Shown: positions 26,258 through 36,019, numbered from the stretch's first letter. The stretch: DNA of 44,959 nucleotides from Candidatus Cloacimonadota bacterium (GCA_023421135.1 JAEZUG010000073.1:1-44959), one strand, 5' to 3'. Notes: generated by a model from the letters alone, not told the origin. Made by a program: numbers and translations.

Positions 26258-27811
26258 ATGGTAAACCGATGGCGCTTGCCAGAGTCAAGTGAGACCGACC
26301 TCCTAAAACAGATTCTGGAGAACCGGGCCTACGAAGCAGATTTTCTGAGGGGTTCGCTTGCCGATCTGCCGGATGAATCACTGCTGGCTGGGATCAGAGA
26401 TGTTGCCGGCCGTCTGCAGGAGGCACTGTATAAAAACGAACCTCTGGTGATCTTTGGACACGATGATCCTGATGGCATCACCAGCACCTATATACTATAC
26501 CAGTTTTTAAACTCATGTGGATATCAGAAGCACGTGTATTACATCCCCAACCGCAATCTGGAGCCACATGGAATCCAGGCTTCTCTGATAGAGTTTGTGC
26601 GGGCTGGGGGCTATAAGTTAGTTATCACTGTTGATAATGGAATCAGTGCCTTTGAGGGCGTAACCGAGCTCAATAATCTGGGGGTTGAAGTCTTGATCAC
26701 AGATCATCACCTCATACAACCTGATCAATTGCCTCCTGCCCATGCCATCTTGAACCCTCAGTTGGCTCATTGCGAGTATCCGTACAAATCCTTGGCAGGC
26801 GTGGGAGTGGTTCTGCTGCTGATACGTTATCTGAGCAAAACCCTGGAGCATGAAGTGCCCCGTTCCAGCTATTTCTGGACTGCTGTTGGCTCACTCGCAG
26901 ATAAGGTTCCCATGACGGGAGTGAACCGCATCCTCGTGCGGGATGTGATTGATCATTGGGATAAGATCAGCGACAACACGATAGACTTTCTGCTGCGGAA
27001 CTATCCCCGGGTGGATTCACCTACAACAGTCTTCAATTTTATTCAAAACACCTCTCGCCTCATTGCCAATGGACGTGAAGAAGCTGGGCAGCATACTGCC
27101 ATCCGTTTTATGTTGGAGCTTTCCGACGCCAAGGCCGATCTGTTTCAGGAGCTGGAGCGCCAGAAGAACAGCTGGGAACAAGAGCTGAACAAAGTCTTTG
27201 GCTTCATGGACAGGCTGATTAGTGGCTATCAGGGACAGGCTTTTGTTTATTATGACGATGACGATATGATCTCTTACAGCCTGCTGGGAACCGCTGCCAC
27301 CTATGTGGTCAACAACCTGGGTATCCCCACCATCATGCTGAAGCTGCACAATGGCGCACTGGTCTGTGAAGGAAGGTGTGGAGAAGGTTTCAATATGGTT
27401 GCTGCCTTTACCCATTGCAAGGCTCACCTGAACCAGTTTGGCGGGCATGTGAAAGCAGCAGGGTTCAGCATGAAACCGGAAAACTATGATGACTTCCTAA
27501 ACTGCTTTAATGACTACCTTGATATGAACCAAGTTGCCGAGGACGAGCTGGAGAAAAGGCCAATAGATGCCTCCATATCATTACAGGAGCTTAGTAGTGA
27601 AAACTGGCAGAAGCTGGAGCAACTCCTGCCCTGGGGCATGCAAAATCCCGAGCCGGTTCTGCTTTTGGCACCCTGCAGCCTGTTGGATATCCAATCCCGC
27701 TTTATGCTGGATAACAATAGCGTTTCGGTGCGGGAACAAAAGAACTGTCATTTTATCGTTAACTGGAAATCGCCCAATCTAATCCGTATCCTGGATTTTT
27801 ATGAGGCTTGA
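26258..27811 (+). CDS. recJ: RecJ-like DHH-family single-strand exonuclease
   Basis: A cytoplasmic 5'-3' single-strand nuclease of the DHH superfamily. DHH motifs are present: HDDPDG (68-73), TVDNG (Asp126) and ITDHH (Asp149, His150, His151). A DHHA1-type motif GGHVKAAGF is near residues 390-400. An OB-like C-terminal part (LLPWGMQNPEPVLLL) closes the protein. At 517 residues it is somewhat shorter than typical RecJ. TAAGG directly precedes the ATG. It could instead act as a nanoRNase-like or archaeal-type RecJ protein, but the motif order favours RecJ. Confidence 0.85.
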   Translation: MVNRWRLPESSETDLLKQILENRAYEADFLRGSLADLPDESLLAGIRDVAGRLQEALYKNEPLVIFGHDDPDGITSTYILYQFLNSCGYQKHVYYIPNRNLEPHGIQASLIEFVRAGGYKLVITVDNGISAFEGVTELNNLGVEVLITDHHLIQPDQLPPAHAILNPQLAHCEYPYKSLAGVGVVLLLIRYLSKTLEHEVPRSSYFWTAVGSLADKVPMTGVNRILVRDVIDHWDKISDNTIDFLLRNYPRVDSPTTVFNFIQNTSRLIANGREEAGQHTAIRFMLELSDAKADLFQELERQKNSWEQELNKVFGFMDRLISGYQGQAFVYYDDDDMISYSLLGTAATYVVNNLGIPTIMLKLHNGALVCEGRCGEGFNMVAAFTHCKAHLNQFGGHVKAAGFSMKPENYDDFLNCFNDYLDMNQVAEDELEKRPIDASISLQELSSENWQKLEQLLPWGMQNPEPVLLLAPCSLLDIQSRFMLDNNSVSVREQKNCHFIVNWKSPNLIRILDFYEA

Positions 27812-27821
27812 GTAGGAGTTG

Positions 27822-28421
27822 ATGGCTTTGTTCAAACTGAGTGAAACCATCAGAAAGTCAATCCACCTGAGTTCTCTCGTGATTCCCTTTGGCTACAGGT
27901 ACGTGGTTGGTAATCGTAAGACTCTGGGTTTCATCCTGTTGCTACTGGCACTTACAGTCTCTTTGATTATCGAGTTTTCACGATTTCGCCAGAAATCCTT
28001 TCGCAAGAACTTCATGCGTCTTTTTGGTTTAATTCTCAGAAAGCATGAATGGAAAGACTTCACGGGAGCCACCTATCTGATCTTCTCTGGTATGTTGTGC
28101 ATCGCCTTCTTTGAACCTCTGATAGCTTTCTGCTCAATAGCCTTTCTATCAATCGGCGACACAGCCGCTGCCATGGTGGGCATAAACATGGGGAAGCGCA
28201 AGTTTCTGGGTATGAGCAAGTCCCTGGAAGGCAGCCTGGCGTGTTTTGTGACAACCTTTAGCTTCGGACTCATCTTCTTCTGGGATCGCCCCGCAATGGC
28301 GCTGTTTGGTGCCATGGCTGCGACCGTGGCCGAAGTCTGGGAGATTCCGGTGGATGACAACGTCAAGATTCCCCTGATCTCCGGCCTGGTGATGTCTCTT
28401 CTATCCGTGTTCATCAAGTGA
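27822..28421 (+). CDS. SEC59/DGK1/VTE5-family CTP-dependent lipid kinase
   Basis: An inner-membrane protein of 199 residues with about six hydrophobic segments. It matches the dolichol, phytol and diacylglycerol kinase family: KSIHLSSLVIPF near the start, the signature SIGDTAAAMVG, KSLEGSLACF, and a C-terminal VDDNVKIPLISG. The family uses CTP to phosphorylate a lipid alcohol. The substrate (diacylglycerol or a polyprenol) is not decided by sequence. The start ATG at 27822 follows TAGGAG; an in-frame TTG directly before it is unlikely. The next gene is a polyprenyl-phosphate-type glycosyltransferase 7 bp downstream, which makes a polyprenol substrate attractive. Confidence 0.85.
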   Translation: MALFKLSETIRKSIHLSSLVIPFGYRYVVGNRKTLGFILLLLALTVSLIIEFSRFRQKSFRKNFMRLFGLILRKHEWKDFTGATYLIFSGMLCIAFFEPLIAFCSIAFLSIGDTAAAMVGINMGKRKFLGMSKSLEGSLACFVTTFSFGLIFFWDRPAMALFGAMAATVAEVWEIPVDDNVKIPLISGLVMSLLSVFIK

Positions 28422-28428
28422 GGATACC

Positions 28429-29418
28429 ATGCTGATCAGTTTTGTAATACCAAGTTTAAACGAGGCAGAGTCCATCAGGCAGCTTACTGCAGAGATTCTG
28501 GCTAGTGTTGGTACCCACAGTTATGAGATCATCTTTATCGATGATGGCAGCCGGGATTCCAGCCCCGAGATTATGCGGGCTCTGGCCGAGGCAAATCCTG
28601 GTATCAAGGTGATTCAATTCAGACGAAACTTTGGCAAAGCAGCCGCTCTGCAACAGGGTTTCCTGGCAGCAGAGGGAGAAGTGGTATTCACTCTGGATGC
28701 TGATCTGCAGGACAACCCCATAGAGATCCCCCGCTTTCTTGCCAAGCTGGATGAAGGTTACGATTTGGTTTCCGGTTGGAAGAAGAAGCGTCATGACCCC
28801 TTGCACAAGACTCTGCCATCCAAGCTGTTCAATTACGTGACGGCCAGAACCTTTGGTCTGAAGTTAAAAGACTATAACTGTGGCTTCAAGGCCTATCGTA
28901 AACCCCTGGTTAAAGAGCTTAATCTCTATGGTGAGATGCACCGCTATATCCCTGCTTTGGCTCATGCTTTGGGATACCGGGTGGGAGAACTGGCCGTGGA
29001 ACACCGGGCCAGGCAATTTGGCAAGTCCAAATATGGGATTGAACGCTATCTGCGTGGTTTTTTTGATCTTCTTACGGTCAAGATGGTTACTCAATACGTT
29101 AAAAGCCCGCTCTATCTCTTTGGCAGAATTGGTTTGATCTCGACAATGCTGGGTTTGGTTCTTAGCATCTATCTGGCAGTATTGAAGATATTCTACGGAC
29201 AGCCGCTCAGTAACCGTCCCTTGCTATTCCTGGGTATGCTACTGATCATCACAGGATTCCAATTTATCTCTCTCGGTTTAATCTCGGAACTGATTATCAA
29301 TCGGGTGAGTTCCTCCCGTTCCCTGCCCATCTCTCTGGCTTCCACCCTTAATCTGGGAGAAGAAGTGGAGAGGAAGCTCTACAGGCACACCCAAAGAAGT
29401 GAGCAGGATCGTGAATAA
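28429..29418 (+). CDS. Family 2 glycosyltransferase, DPM1/ArnC/GtrB-like
   Basis: It transfers a sugar from a nucleotide donor, probably onto a polyprenyl phosphate. The GT-A fold shows FVIPSLNEAESI, DDGSRD, FRRNFGKAAALQQG and the DADLQD metal site, followed by the typical DYNCGFKAYR and FGKSKYG. Two membrane segments close the protein (about residues 235-255 and 270-295), as in GtrB-type enzymes. The 329-residue length is normal. It follows the lipid kinase by 7 bp and overlaps the permease gene. The donor sugar is not known. Confidence 0.9.
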   Translation: MLISFVIPSLNEAESIRQLTAEILASVGTHSYEIIFIDDGSRDSSPEIMRALAEANPGIKVIQFRRNFGKAAALQQGFLAAEGEVVFTLDADLQDNPIEIPRFLAKLDEGYDLVSGWKKKRHDPLHKTLPSKLFNYVTARTFGLKLKDYNCGFKAYRKPLVKELNLYGEMHRYIPALAHALGYRVGELAVEHRARQFGKSKYGIERYLRGFFDLLTVKMVTQYVKSPLYLFGRIGLISTMLGLVLSIYLAVLKIFYGQPLSNRPLLFLGMLLIITGFQFISLGLISELIINRVSSSRSLPISLASTLNLGEEVERKLYRHTQRSEQDRE

Positions 29419-30640
29419 GCTCGAAAGCTTCTTCCTGAAAACCTATATGAAGCATCCAAAGCGCAACTTAATGCGCTTTAGCTTTGTATTCATGGTTCTG
29501 GGCATCGTGCTCTCTGTGGCTATACTCAGTGCCGGATTGAACCTCTTCGAGGGTTATGAACGCACTCTCAAAACTGTTCTCCTGGATAGCTTTGCGCACA
29601 TAAACCTCACAAATTCGTTTAGTGGATACATGGACAGGGATAAGGCTCTGGATATCGCCAAGCAAATGAGCTCCAGGCAGGAAGTGATCTCCGCTACTCC
29701 CTGTTTGTCTTATTCAGCAATGGTGCGGAATCAGGACAAAGTACGCGGGGCTATGATCCGCGCTTATGCTCAGTTGCCAGGAACCAAAGCAGATGTGCCC
29801 TATATCAAATACCTGAGCCCGGGATATGGTGCTCTGAACGAGGGTTCCGTTTACATCGGCCACTACATGGCAAAAGAATTGGGTTTAGCCCGGGGTGACA
29901 GCATTACAGTGATCTATCCCCAATTGGATCGGATCAGCATGCTGGGGCTGATGTCCAGCGAACACAGCTATACAATTGCCGGAATCTATCGTTCAGGCTA
30001 TTATGAATACGATCGTTCAGTACTGATCACGACGGCTCTGGCTGCTCAATCCCTTCTCATGATTGGAGATCAGTACACCAAGATAGAGATTCGCCTCAAA
30101 CCAGCCTTTGTGGATAGAGCCAAGACTTTGGCAGATGTATATTCGGCACAATTGGGACACAGCATTGTAGCTCAGCCCTGGACAATCAGCAGTGAAGGTC
30201 TCTTTAGGTTGATCAAGATGGAGAAGTGGCTGATCTTCATCATCTTTAGTTTTCTGGTGCTGATTGCCGGGATAAACGTGATAAGCGCAGTAATCACTAT
30301 CATCTACGACAAGAAAAACGAGATAGCAGTGCTAAAGACAGTCGGCGCCAGCCAGAACAGCATCAAGCGCTTGCTCTTTTTCAGAATAGCCCTGGTAGGC
30401 ATATTCTCGATAGTTCTGGGACAGATCACAGGAGCCCTGCTCTCAGTTCTGATCGTGAACCAAAACATCTACAGCTTGAAAGGGGAAGTGTATTTCATAG
30501 ACAGATTGGCCATCCACATCTCTCCCCTCAACCAGTTGGTGATTCTGGCTGTGTCCAGCGCTCTGATCTTACTCTGTATCCTCATTCCACTCAGGCGCAT
30601 AGACCGTCTGCAAATCATTGAACTGCTTCGCAATCCATAA
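29399..30640 (+). CDS. LolC/LolE-type ABC transporter permease
   Basis: A 413-residue inner-membrane permease of the MacB/LolCE fold. One N-terminal membrane helix (about 25-47) is followed by a large periplasmic domain and three C-terminal helices (about 275-300, 320-345 and 375-400), with FtsX-like KKNEIAVLKTVGAS between the second and third. With the ATPase directly downstream it should release outer-membrane lipoproteins. Only one permease is encoded, so it may act as a homodimer as proposed for LolF-type systems. The GTG start at 29399 overlaps the glycosyltransferase by 20 bp; GTG at 29411 (8-bp overlap) is equally plausible. Confidence 0.88.
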   Translation: MSRIVNKLESFFLKTYMKHPKRNLMRFSFVFMVLGIVLSVAILSAGLNLFEGYERTLKTVLLDSFAHINLTNSFSGYMDRDKALDIAKQMSSRQEVISATPCLSYSAMVRNQDKVRGAMIRAYAQLPGTKADVPYIKYLSPGYGALNEGSVYIGHYMAKELGLARGDSITVIYPQLDRISMLGLMSSEHSYTIAGIYRSGYYEYDRSVLITTALAAQSLLMIGDQYTKIEIRLKPAFVDRAKTLADVYSAQLGHSIVAQPWTISSEGLFRLIKMEKWLIFIIFSFLVLIAGINVISAVITIIYDKKNEIAVLKTVGASQNSIKRLLFFRIALVGIFSIVLGQITGALLSVLIVNQNIYSLKGEVYFIDRLAIHISPLNQLVILAVSSALILLCILIPLRRIDRLQIIELLRNP

Positions 30641-30649
30641 GAGGTATTG

Positions 30650-31321
30650 ATGCAAATAATAGCCGCAAGGCACCTGGCAAAATCGTATACAGACAGCTCT
30701 CAACGCATAGAGGTGCTTAAAGATATCAATCTGGAACTGGATGCTGCTGACCTGGTGAGTATAACCGGAAAGAGTGGCAGCGGTAAAAGCACGCTCCTGC
30801 ACATCCTGGGGCTCTTGGATCAGCAGGACAAAGGCACAGTGCTGATCAATGGGGAAGAGGTCTCCGCCTCTGCCAAGAGTGCTGCCAGGATACGAAACCG
30901 TGATCTGGGCTTCGTGTTCCAATTCCACTATCTGATCGAAGACCTGACCGCAGAAGAAAACGTTGCTCTGCCTCTCCTGATCGAGGGGACAAGTCACCAG
31001 AAGAGCCTGGAAAGGGCTCGTGAACTGCTCTGCGGCTTTGGCTTGGGCGAACGGTTGAGACACTATTCCAACCAACTCAGCGGAGGAGAGCAGCAGCGCG
31101 TCTCCCTGGCCCGGGCTTTGGTAAATAGACCCAAGCTAGTGCTGGCAGACGAACCCACTGGTAATCTGGACCCCGATAATTCACTTGAGATCTGGAACAC
31201 TATTCTCAGGCTCAACAAGGACTTGGGGCAAGCCTTCATAGTCATCACCCACGATCATGAAGCTGCAAAACTAGCTTATAAAACCTACGCACTCGATCAT
31301 GGAGTCCTGAAGCCTAACTAA
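30650..31321 (+). CDS. lolD: LolD-type ABC transporter ATP-binding protein
   Basis: It powers the adjacent permease in lipoprotein release. Walker A GKSGSGKST, the Q-loop in FVFQFHYLI, signature LSGGEQQR, Walker B LVLADEPTGNLD and the switch His in VITHDHEAA are all intact. The 223-residue length is typical of the LolD/MacB subgroup. The ATG at 30650 has GAGG 5 nt upstream; the in-frame TTG just before it is not preferred. It lies 9 bp after the permease and 4 bp before the TamB-like gene. Confidence 0.9.
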   Translation: MQIIAARHLAKSYTDSSQRIEVLKDINLELDAADLVSITGKSGSGKSTLLHILGLLDQQDKGTVLINGEEVSASAKSAARIRNRDLGFVFQFHYLIEDLTAEENVALPLLIEGTSHQKSLERARELLCGFGLGERLRHYSNQLSGGEQQRVSLARALVNRPKLVLADEPTGNLDPDNSLEIWNTILRLNKDLGQAFIVITHDHEAAKLAYKTYALDHGVLKPN

Positions 31322-31325
31322 AGCC

Positions 31326-34300
31326 ATGAAACGCCATAGAAAGTTCCTGATCCTGATTGCGCTGTTACTTGTGGTAAATAGCGCTTTCTTTATTGCCTGG
31401 TATGGTTTTAACCTAAAGGGTAAGGTCAGGAATATCGCCGAACAAGAGATCGGCAAGGCTTTAGGTGGAGAGGCAAGAATCGGAGAGCTGAATTTCAGTG
31501 AGCGTCAGCTCATAGCCCGGCGGTTCAGTTTCTCTGCACCTGATTCGAGCCTGGAGATCAGGGTGAGTGAGGTGAGAATTCGGTATAACCTGCTCAAAGT
31601 GATCACCAGTGGCTTCAAGATCCGCAACCTGTTGGAAAGAGTGGAAGTAGAGTCTCCCATCGTGAGTCTGAGGATTCGTCCAAAAGCGGATGAGGAAGAT
31701 AGGAAGCCATCCAAACCCTTTGAAATTCCCAATCTTCTACCCTATTTCAAGGAGATCAGCCTGAGCCGGGGAGTGTTCAACCTCGATCTGGAGCTGGATC
31801 TCAAGCTGGTAAATGATGGTAGTCTCAAGCTGGTGGATAGCTTTGAAGAGCTGGAGATCAGCGCAATCAATAAGAAAAGCACCAGTTTCAACCTTTCCGG
31901 CATCTCTGCCAATCAAGGCCGGCTTGAACTGAGCGGCGAGCTGGATAATGGACGTTTGGTGATGGCAGAGGCGGATCTATCTCACTACGATCCACTGATT
32001 GCATACCATCCGGATATCAAAGGTTTTAGCACCGATCTTAGCCTGAGGGCAGAGGCCAATCAAGCCAAACGTGGCGGTCCTTATAGCCTGAGTATCGATC
32101 TGGGCTTGGCTGGTACAAAGGCCACTCTTCTGGATAAATATCCCCTTCAGCTTGCTTCCCTCCTGGTAAACGGGAATGAGCATAAAGTCCATGCGGACAT
32201 CTCTGGTTTAAGCCTGAATCAAAGTAGCCTGGAAGGTTACCTCGAGATCACCGATCTCAACCGTGATCTGGGTCTGGAGGGCAGTTTGTCTCTGGGCTCA
32301 TTTGATCTGGCATTTCTGGAGCAAGGCTTGAGCGGTTCGGTCAATGCTGAGTTACAAGCCAGCGGGACTCTGAAAGAGCCACTGCTCAGCCTGAGAGCCG
32401 ATGCTACCCGAGTTGCCTACCAGGAGTGGGAACTCAATGACCTGGCTATCAAAGCCGAGCTGCAGGATAGAACTGCTCGTGCAGAACTACTTTCCGGCAG
32501 ATGGAACAACCAGGCTCTGGAAGCAGAGGCCAGCTTTGATCTTGCTACTCACAGGCTCATAGGCACTTTATCAACCTCTGCCATACAAAGCTTTGGTCAC
32601 GAACTTCTGGCCTATGGATCAGCAGCTTACGATCTGGACTTCAATCAAGGGCTTCCCATGGGCACTGTGAAGCTGGAGAACATTGATTTTAGCTATGAAT
32701 TGCTGGAACTGGCCGGCTTGGAAGGAGAGATCCGCTTGATCCCCCTGAAGCTGGAAGGCCATGCTCCCAAATATATGGCAGATGCCAAATTACGTAGCCC
32801 AGATGGCTATTATCTGAACGTCCTGGGCGACATCCTCTCACGTCAGCTCATGGTCGATATGGATTTGCTCTCTCTGGATCTGGCACAGCTTTATGCCAAT
32901 GACCTCCTGCAGCGCTTCAATCCCATTGTAAGTGGAGCTTTCAGAGCCTATATGGATGGCAACCAGATCGTTACCGGAAGTAACTTCAATCTCGATCTGA
33001 GTGGAGATTTTCACTTCAATTCCGATCTTCAGCTCTCTGCAGCCTATAATCTGGCCACCGGGAAAGCCAGCCTCAATCTCACAGGCTCTGATGGACGCTT
33101 CAATGAAGAAGAAGTCAACCTGCAACTCACTGCTGATTACACTGGAAGCGACATCAATGTCTATGCCTTCCGGATCAACGACCTCATCAGTCTCAGTGGC
33201 TCAATGGATCCCCGAAACAGAGCAGATATGAGCTTTGACCTGGCAGTAATGGATCTGCAAAGAGAGAACATTACCAAGCTATATCCGCCTTTGGAAGAAT
33301 TGCTTCCGCAGTTTGGAAGCCTTAGTCTGAGAACTGCATACAACTGGGAAGAAAGTGGAGAGATCGATGCAAATCTTAGTCTTCGGGAGCTGATCCTGGA
33401 GGGACTGCAGCCCTTATCCGGCCAGATAAAACTGCAAGGTCCGCCTCAGGCTTGCCTGGCTGAAGGTAAGATCAGCAGTGGGACTAGCGTCCTCGGCTTG
33501 TTGTCTGCAGATGTGAGTATTGCGGAGCAAACTGCTGTTGATGCCAGGCTGCGGCTCAATAATCTCAAGCTGAACAATCTGCTGACCGATAGCCCGGTTC
33601 AAGCCAGCATAACAGGCATCGTTGCTGCATCTTACACAGATTTCTTGCGCAATATAGAACAGCCTAACCTCATGGTCGATCTGCAAGCCAGAGCCCTGGA
33701 ACTGCCAGGATTGGAGCTTGATCAGATTGATCTTGTGGCCCAGCAGCAAGCCAACCTCCTGATTGTAGATGCCATTTCTGCTGTAAAAGAAGGCTTAGTC
33801 GATCTCCGGGGTTCCGGAGCCCTGGATTACAACTTCATCTCCAACAGCTATTTTGAGGGGAACCACACCCTGAACCTGAATCTGAGAGGAGAGCTCTTTA
33901 ACTGGCTGCATAAGAAGGTCGGCTACATTGTTGATGCTTCCGGGAATTCTGTGATGCAGGCCAGCTTAGGAGTCCGGGAAGAGCAGTTTGTGGTTACCAG
34001 TGGAAGCATTCAGGTGAATCAGGGACGTCTGGTCTTGCAGGATCAGCCTGAATCCATTCACAACATCAATCTTTCTGCTCATATCACGGATAACCGCCTC
34101 TTCTTAGAGCGCTTTTCCGCTCGGATGGGGGAGGGGGAGCTGAGGGTCAGCAACTACTTCTCGGAAGATGAGAGCAACCATTTTATGGCGGCAATGCTGG
34201 ATCTGGGCATCTTCCGCTTAAGCATTGATGATCCCGGCATCCTGGTCAGCGTTCCGATGTTTACTCCCACACGTTCACTTTCTCAGCTCACTTTGAGTGG

Positions 34301-35414
34301 GTTGGATCGGGATTTTGCCACCGTCATGGGTCCCTTCGACGATATGAAGATCATGGCCAATGTACTGGTCTCCCGGGCCACAGTCACCTATCCCCCCAAT
34401 ACAGATAACCTTCTGAGTCTGATCTATTCAGTACGGGATGCCGCTCTGAGGCGCAATGTGGAGGATCCTCTTCCTCTGCCCTTTAGCATGGATCTACTTG
34501 TAAGAATCAAGGATAACGTGAGCTACGTAACCTATCCTGCAAATATCAGAGTGAATCCCGGCAGCTTCATCCACGTGCTATACGATGGCCAGATTTGGAG
34601 TGTGCAGGAAGCAAATTTCAGTTCAGAATCAGGAACTCTGGATTTCTTTGGCACTGTCTTCCAAGTGGATAACGTGGATGTCGCGATCATGGAAGCGCAA
34701 GACCTGATGCTGATCCAGGGAAACCTGACCCGCCGAGCGCCCGATGGCACCATCATCAATCTCAATATCAATACCGATAACGATACCAGCAAAGCTTTCC
34801 TGGACAGGCTGCAGCTCACCTTGTCCAGTGACAATCCACAGGATCGCACCATCTCGCAGATTCTTTCCAGAGTGCGATATGAGAATCCTCCCATCGATCC
34901 GGACTTGCAGGAACGGGAGTCCAATTTCTCCACTGATGCAATCAATCTGCTCTCCGGAAACCTCAATTCTGCCTTTATCTCCCCAATTCTCTACCCCTTC
35001 GAGAATTCTGTTCGAAGGCTATTAAAACTAGATGCCTTCAGTATGGATTTTGGCTTTATTCAAAACTTGGTAAACGAGTATTCCAACAACTCAGATCAAA
35101 TGGCAGAATATACTGATATGCAGCAGGTTACTTCAGACATCGTGCAGTTCAGCTCGGCTATTCTACTGAACAACCTGTCTCTGAGCATGAGCAAGTATCT
35201 CTTCAGTCGCTTCTATGTGGATTACAAATTGACGCTTCAGGAAGCCACTGATCTGCAGCAAAATACGGCTCTTCTGATCTCACATGATACTTCTCTGAGA
35301 ATGATGTTGCCCTGGGCTCTCAGGCTCACCTACAACCTGAATTATGAGGCTACCGGCCAGGGATTGAGCCATGGGCTGATGCTCTATCGCTCCTTCAGAT
35401 TCAGGGGGCTGTAA
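31326..35414 (+). CDS. TamB/AsmA-like envelope protein (DUF490-type C-terminus)
   Basis: A 1362-residue protein anchored in the inner membrane by an uncleaved N-terminal helix (about 8-28), with a long periplasmic part made of repeating beta strands. This matches the bridge-like AsmA/TamB family, which takes part in phospholipid transport or outer-membrane protein assembly. The C-terminal 200 residues have the TamB/DUF490 look: GTIINLNINTDND, then LSSDNPQDRTISQILSR, and a last strand ending in YRSFRFRGL. No TamA/BamA partner is in the window. It ends the eight-gene run with lolCD and the lipid-modifying genes. Confidence 0.85.
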   Translation: MKRHRKFLILIALLLVVNSAFFIAWYGFNLKGKVRNIAEQEIGKALGGEARIGELNFSERQLIARRFSFSAPDSSLEIRVSEVRIRYNLLKVITSGFKIRNLLERVEVESPIVSLRIRPKADEEDRKPSKPFEIPNLLPYFKEISLSRGVFNLDLELDLKLVNDGSLKLVDSFEELEISAINKKSTSFNLSGISANQGRLELSGELDNGRLVMAEADLSHYDPLIAYHPDIKGFSTDLSLRAEANQAKRGGPYSLSIDLGLAGTKATLLDKYPLQLASLLVNGNEHKVHADISGLSLNQSSLEGYLEITDLNRDLGLEGSLSLGSFDLAFLEQGLSGSVNAELQASGTLKEPLLSLRADATRVAYQEWELNDLAIKAELQDRTARAELLSGRWNNQALEAEASFDLATHRLIGTLSTSAIQSFGHELLAYGSAAYDLDFNQGLPMGTVKLENIDFSYELLELAGLEGEIRLIPLKLEGHAPKYMADAKLRSPDGYYLNVLGDILSRQLMVDMDLLSLDLAQLYANDLLQRFNPIVSGAFRAYMDGNQIVTGSNFNLDLSGDFHFNSDLQLSAAYNLATGKASLNLTGSDGRFNEEEVNLQLTADYTGSDINVYAFRINDLISLSGSMDPRNRADMSFDLAVMDLQRENITKLYPPLEELLPQFGSLSLRTAYNWEESGEIDANLSLRELILEGLQPLSGQIKLQGPPQACLAEGKISSGTSVLGLLSADVSIAEQTAVDARLRLNNLKLNNLLTDSPVQASITGIVAASYTDFLRNIEQPNLMVDLQARALELPGLELDQIDLVAQQQANLLIVDAISAVKEGLVDLRGSGALDYNFISNSYFEGNHTLNLNLRGELFNWLHKKVGYIVDASGNSVMQASLGVREEQFVVTSGSIQVNQGRLVLQDQPESIHNINLSAHITDNRLFLERFSARMGEGELRVSNYFSEDESNHFMAAMLDLGIFRLSIDDPGILVSVPMFTPTRSLSQLTLSGLDRDFATVMGPFDDMKIMANVLVSRATVTYPPNTDNLLSLIYSVRDAALRRNVEDPLPLPFSMDLLVRIKDNVSYVTYPANIRVNPGSFIHVLYDGQIWSVQEANFSSESGTLDFFGTVFQVDNVDVAIMEAQDLMLIQGNLTRRAPDGTIINLNINTDNDTSKAFLDRLQLTLSSDNPQDRTISQILSRVRYENPPIDPDLQERESNFSTDAINLLSGNLNSAFISPILYPFENSVRRLLKLDAFSMDFGFIQNLVNEYSNNSDQMAEYTDMQQVTSDIVQFSSAILLNNLSLSMSKYLFSRFYVDYKLTLQEATDLQQNTALLISHDTSLRMMLPWALRLTYNLNYEATGQGLSHGLMLYRSFRFRGL

Positions 35415-35485
35415 TAAATCCTTTGACAAAAAACAGCCTCATCCAAAGCTTGCGAAAATGATTATTTATCCCCCTAGGAGGAATA

Positions 35486-35992
35486 ATGGCTGAATTAGAT
35501 AAGAGCACAGCCGCCGATGTTAACAAGAAAGCCGTCGCAGACGGACAAAAAAACGAGCAATTAGGTTCAGGTAAAAAGATAGGCTTGGTCGAAGCCATGC
35601 TGATCTTGATGCTGGTGGGATTGGTCTTTATCTTTATCTTCCCCATGCAGCAACTGAAGGTTGATAAAGCTGCTGAAGCAGCCGCCAGGCTCAAGATAGC
35701 TCCTCTGGTAGATAAGTTTGAGGTAGTAACTGCAGCCATGGAGCAATACAAAGCCAACGATCCCTTTGGCGAATATCCTTTTACCATTGAAGAGCTGAAC
35801 CTCACCGGAGTCAATTCAGACGAGTTCACTTTCAGCTACGATTCTGAAAGTAAGAAGGTTATTGCAACTTCCCTCGAAGCCTATGGTAAAGCAGACATTA
35901 AAGTGATTTATTCACTTGAAGATAAAACATACGAGGTCGAAGATCCCACACCTCTGAAGAAACCCACTATCAAAAACGAGTGGCTAATCTAA
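35486..35992 (+). CDS. Small pilin-like membrane protein with atypical N-terminus
   Basis: A 168-residue protein with a polar leader of about 30 residues, one hydrophobic helix (about 34-53, ending in IFP) that runs into an amphipathic helix, then a short globular part with GEYPFTIEEL, a phrase seen in pseudopilins. The layout is that of a type IV pilin or pseudopilin, but the processing site reads KKIGLVEAML: Gly33 is followed by Glu at +3, not the canonical +5, and the leader is long. AGGAGG lies 6 nt before the ATG. It stands alone, 71 bp after the TamB-like gene, with its own terminator. No secretion or pilus genes are near. Function is unknown. Confidence 0.7.
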   Translation: MAELDKSTAADVNKKAVADGQKNEQLGSGKKIGLVEAMLILMLVGLVFIFIFPMQQLKVDKAAEAAARLKIAPLVDKFEVVTAAMEQYKANDPFGEYPFTIEELNLTGVNSDEFTFSYDSESKKVIATSLEAYGKADIKVIYSLEDKTYEVEDPTPLKKPTIKNEWLI

Positions 35993-36019
35993 GATCACTG
36001 AACAATTTGAAGTAAAGAG

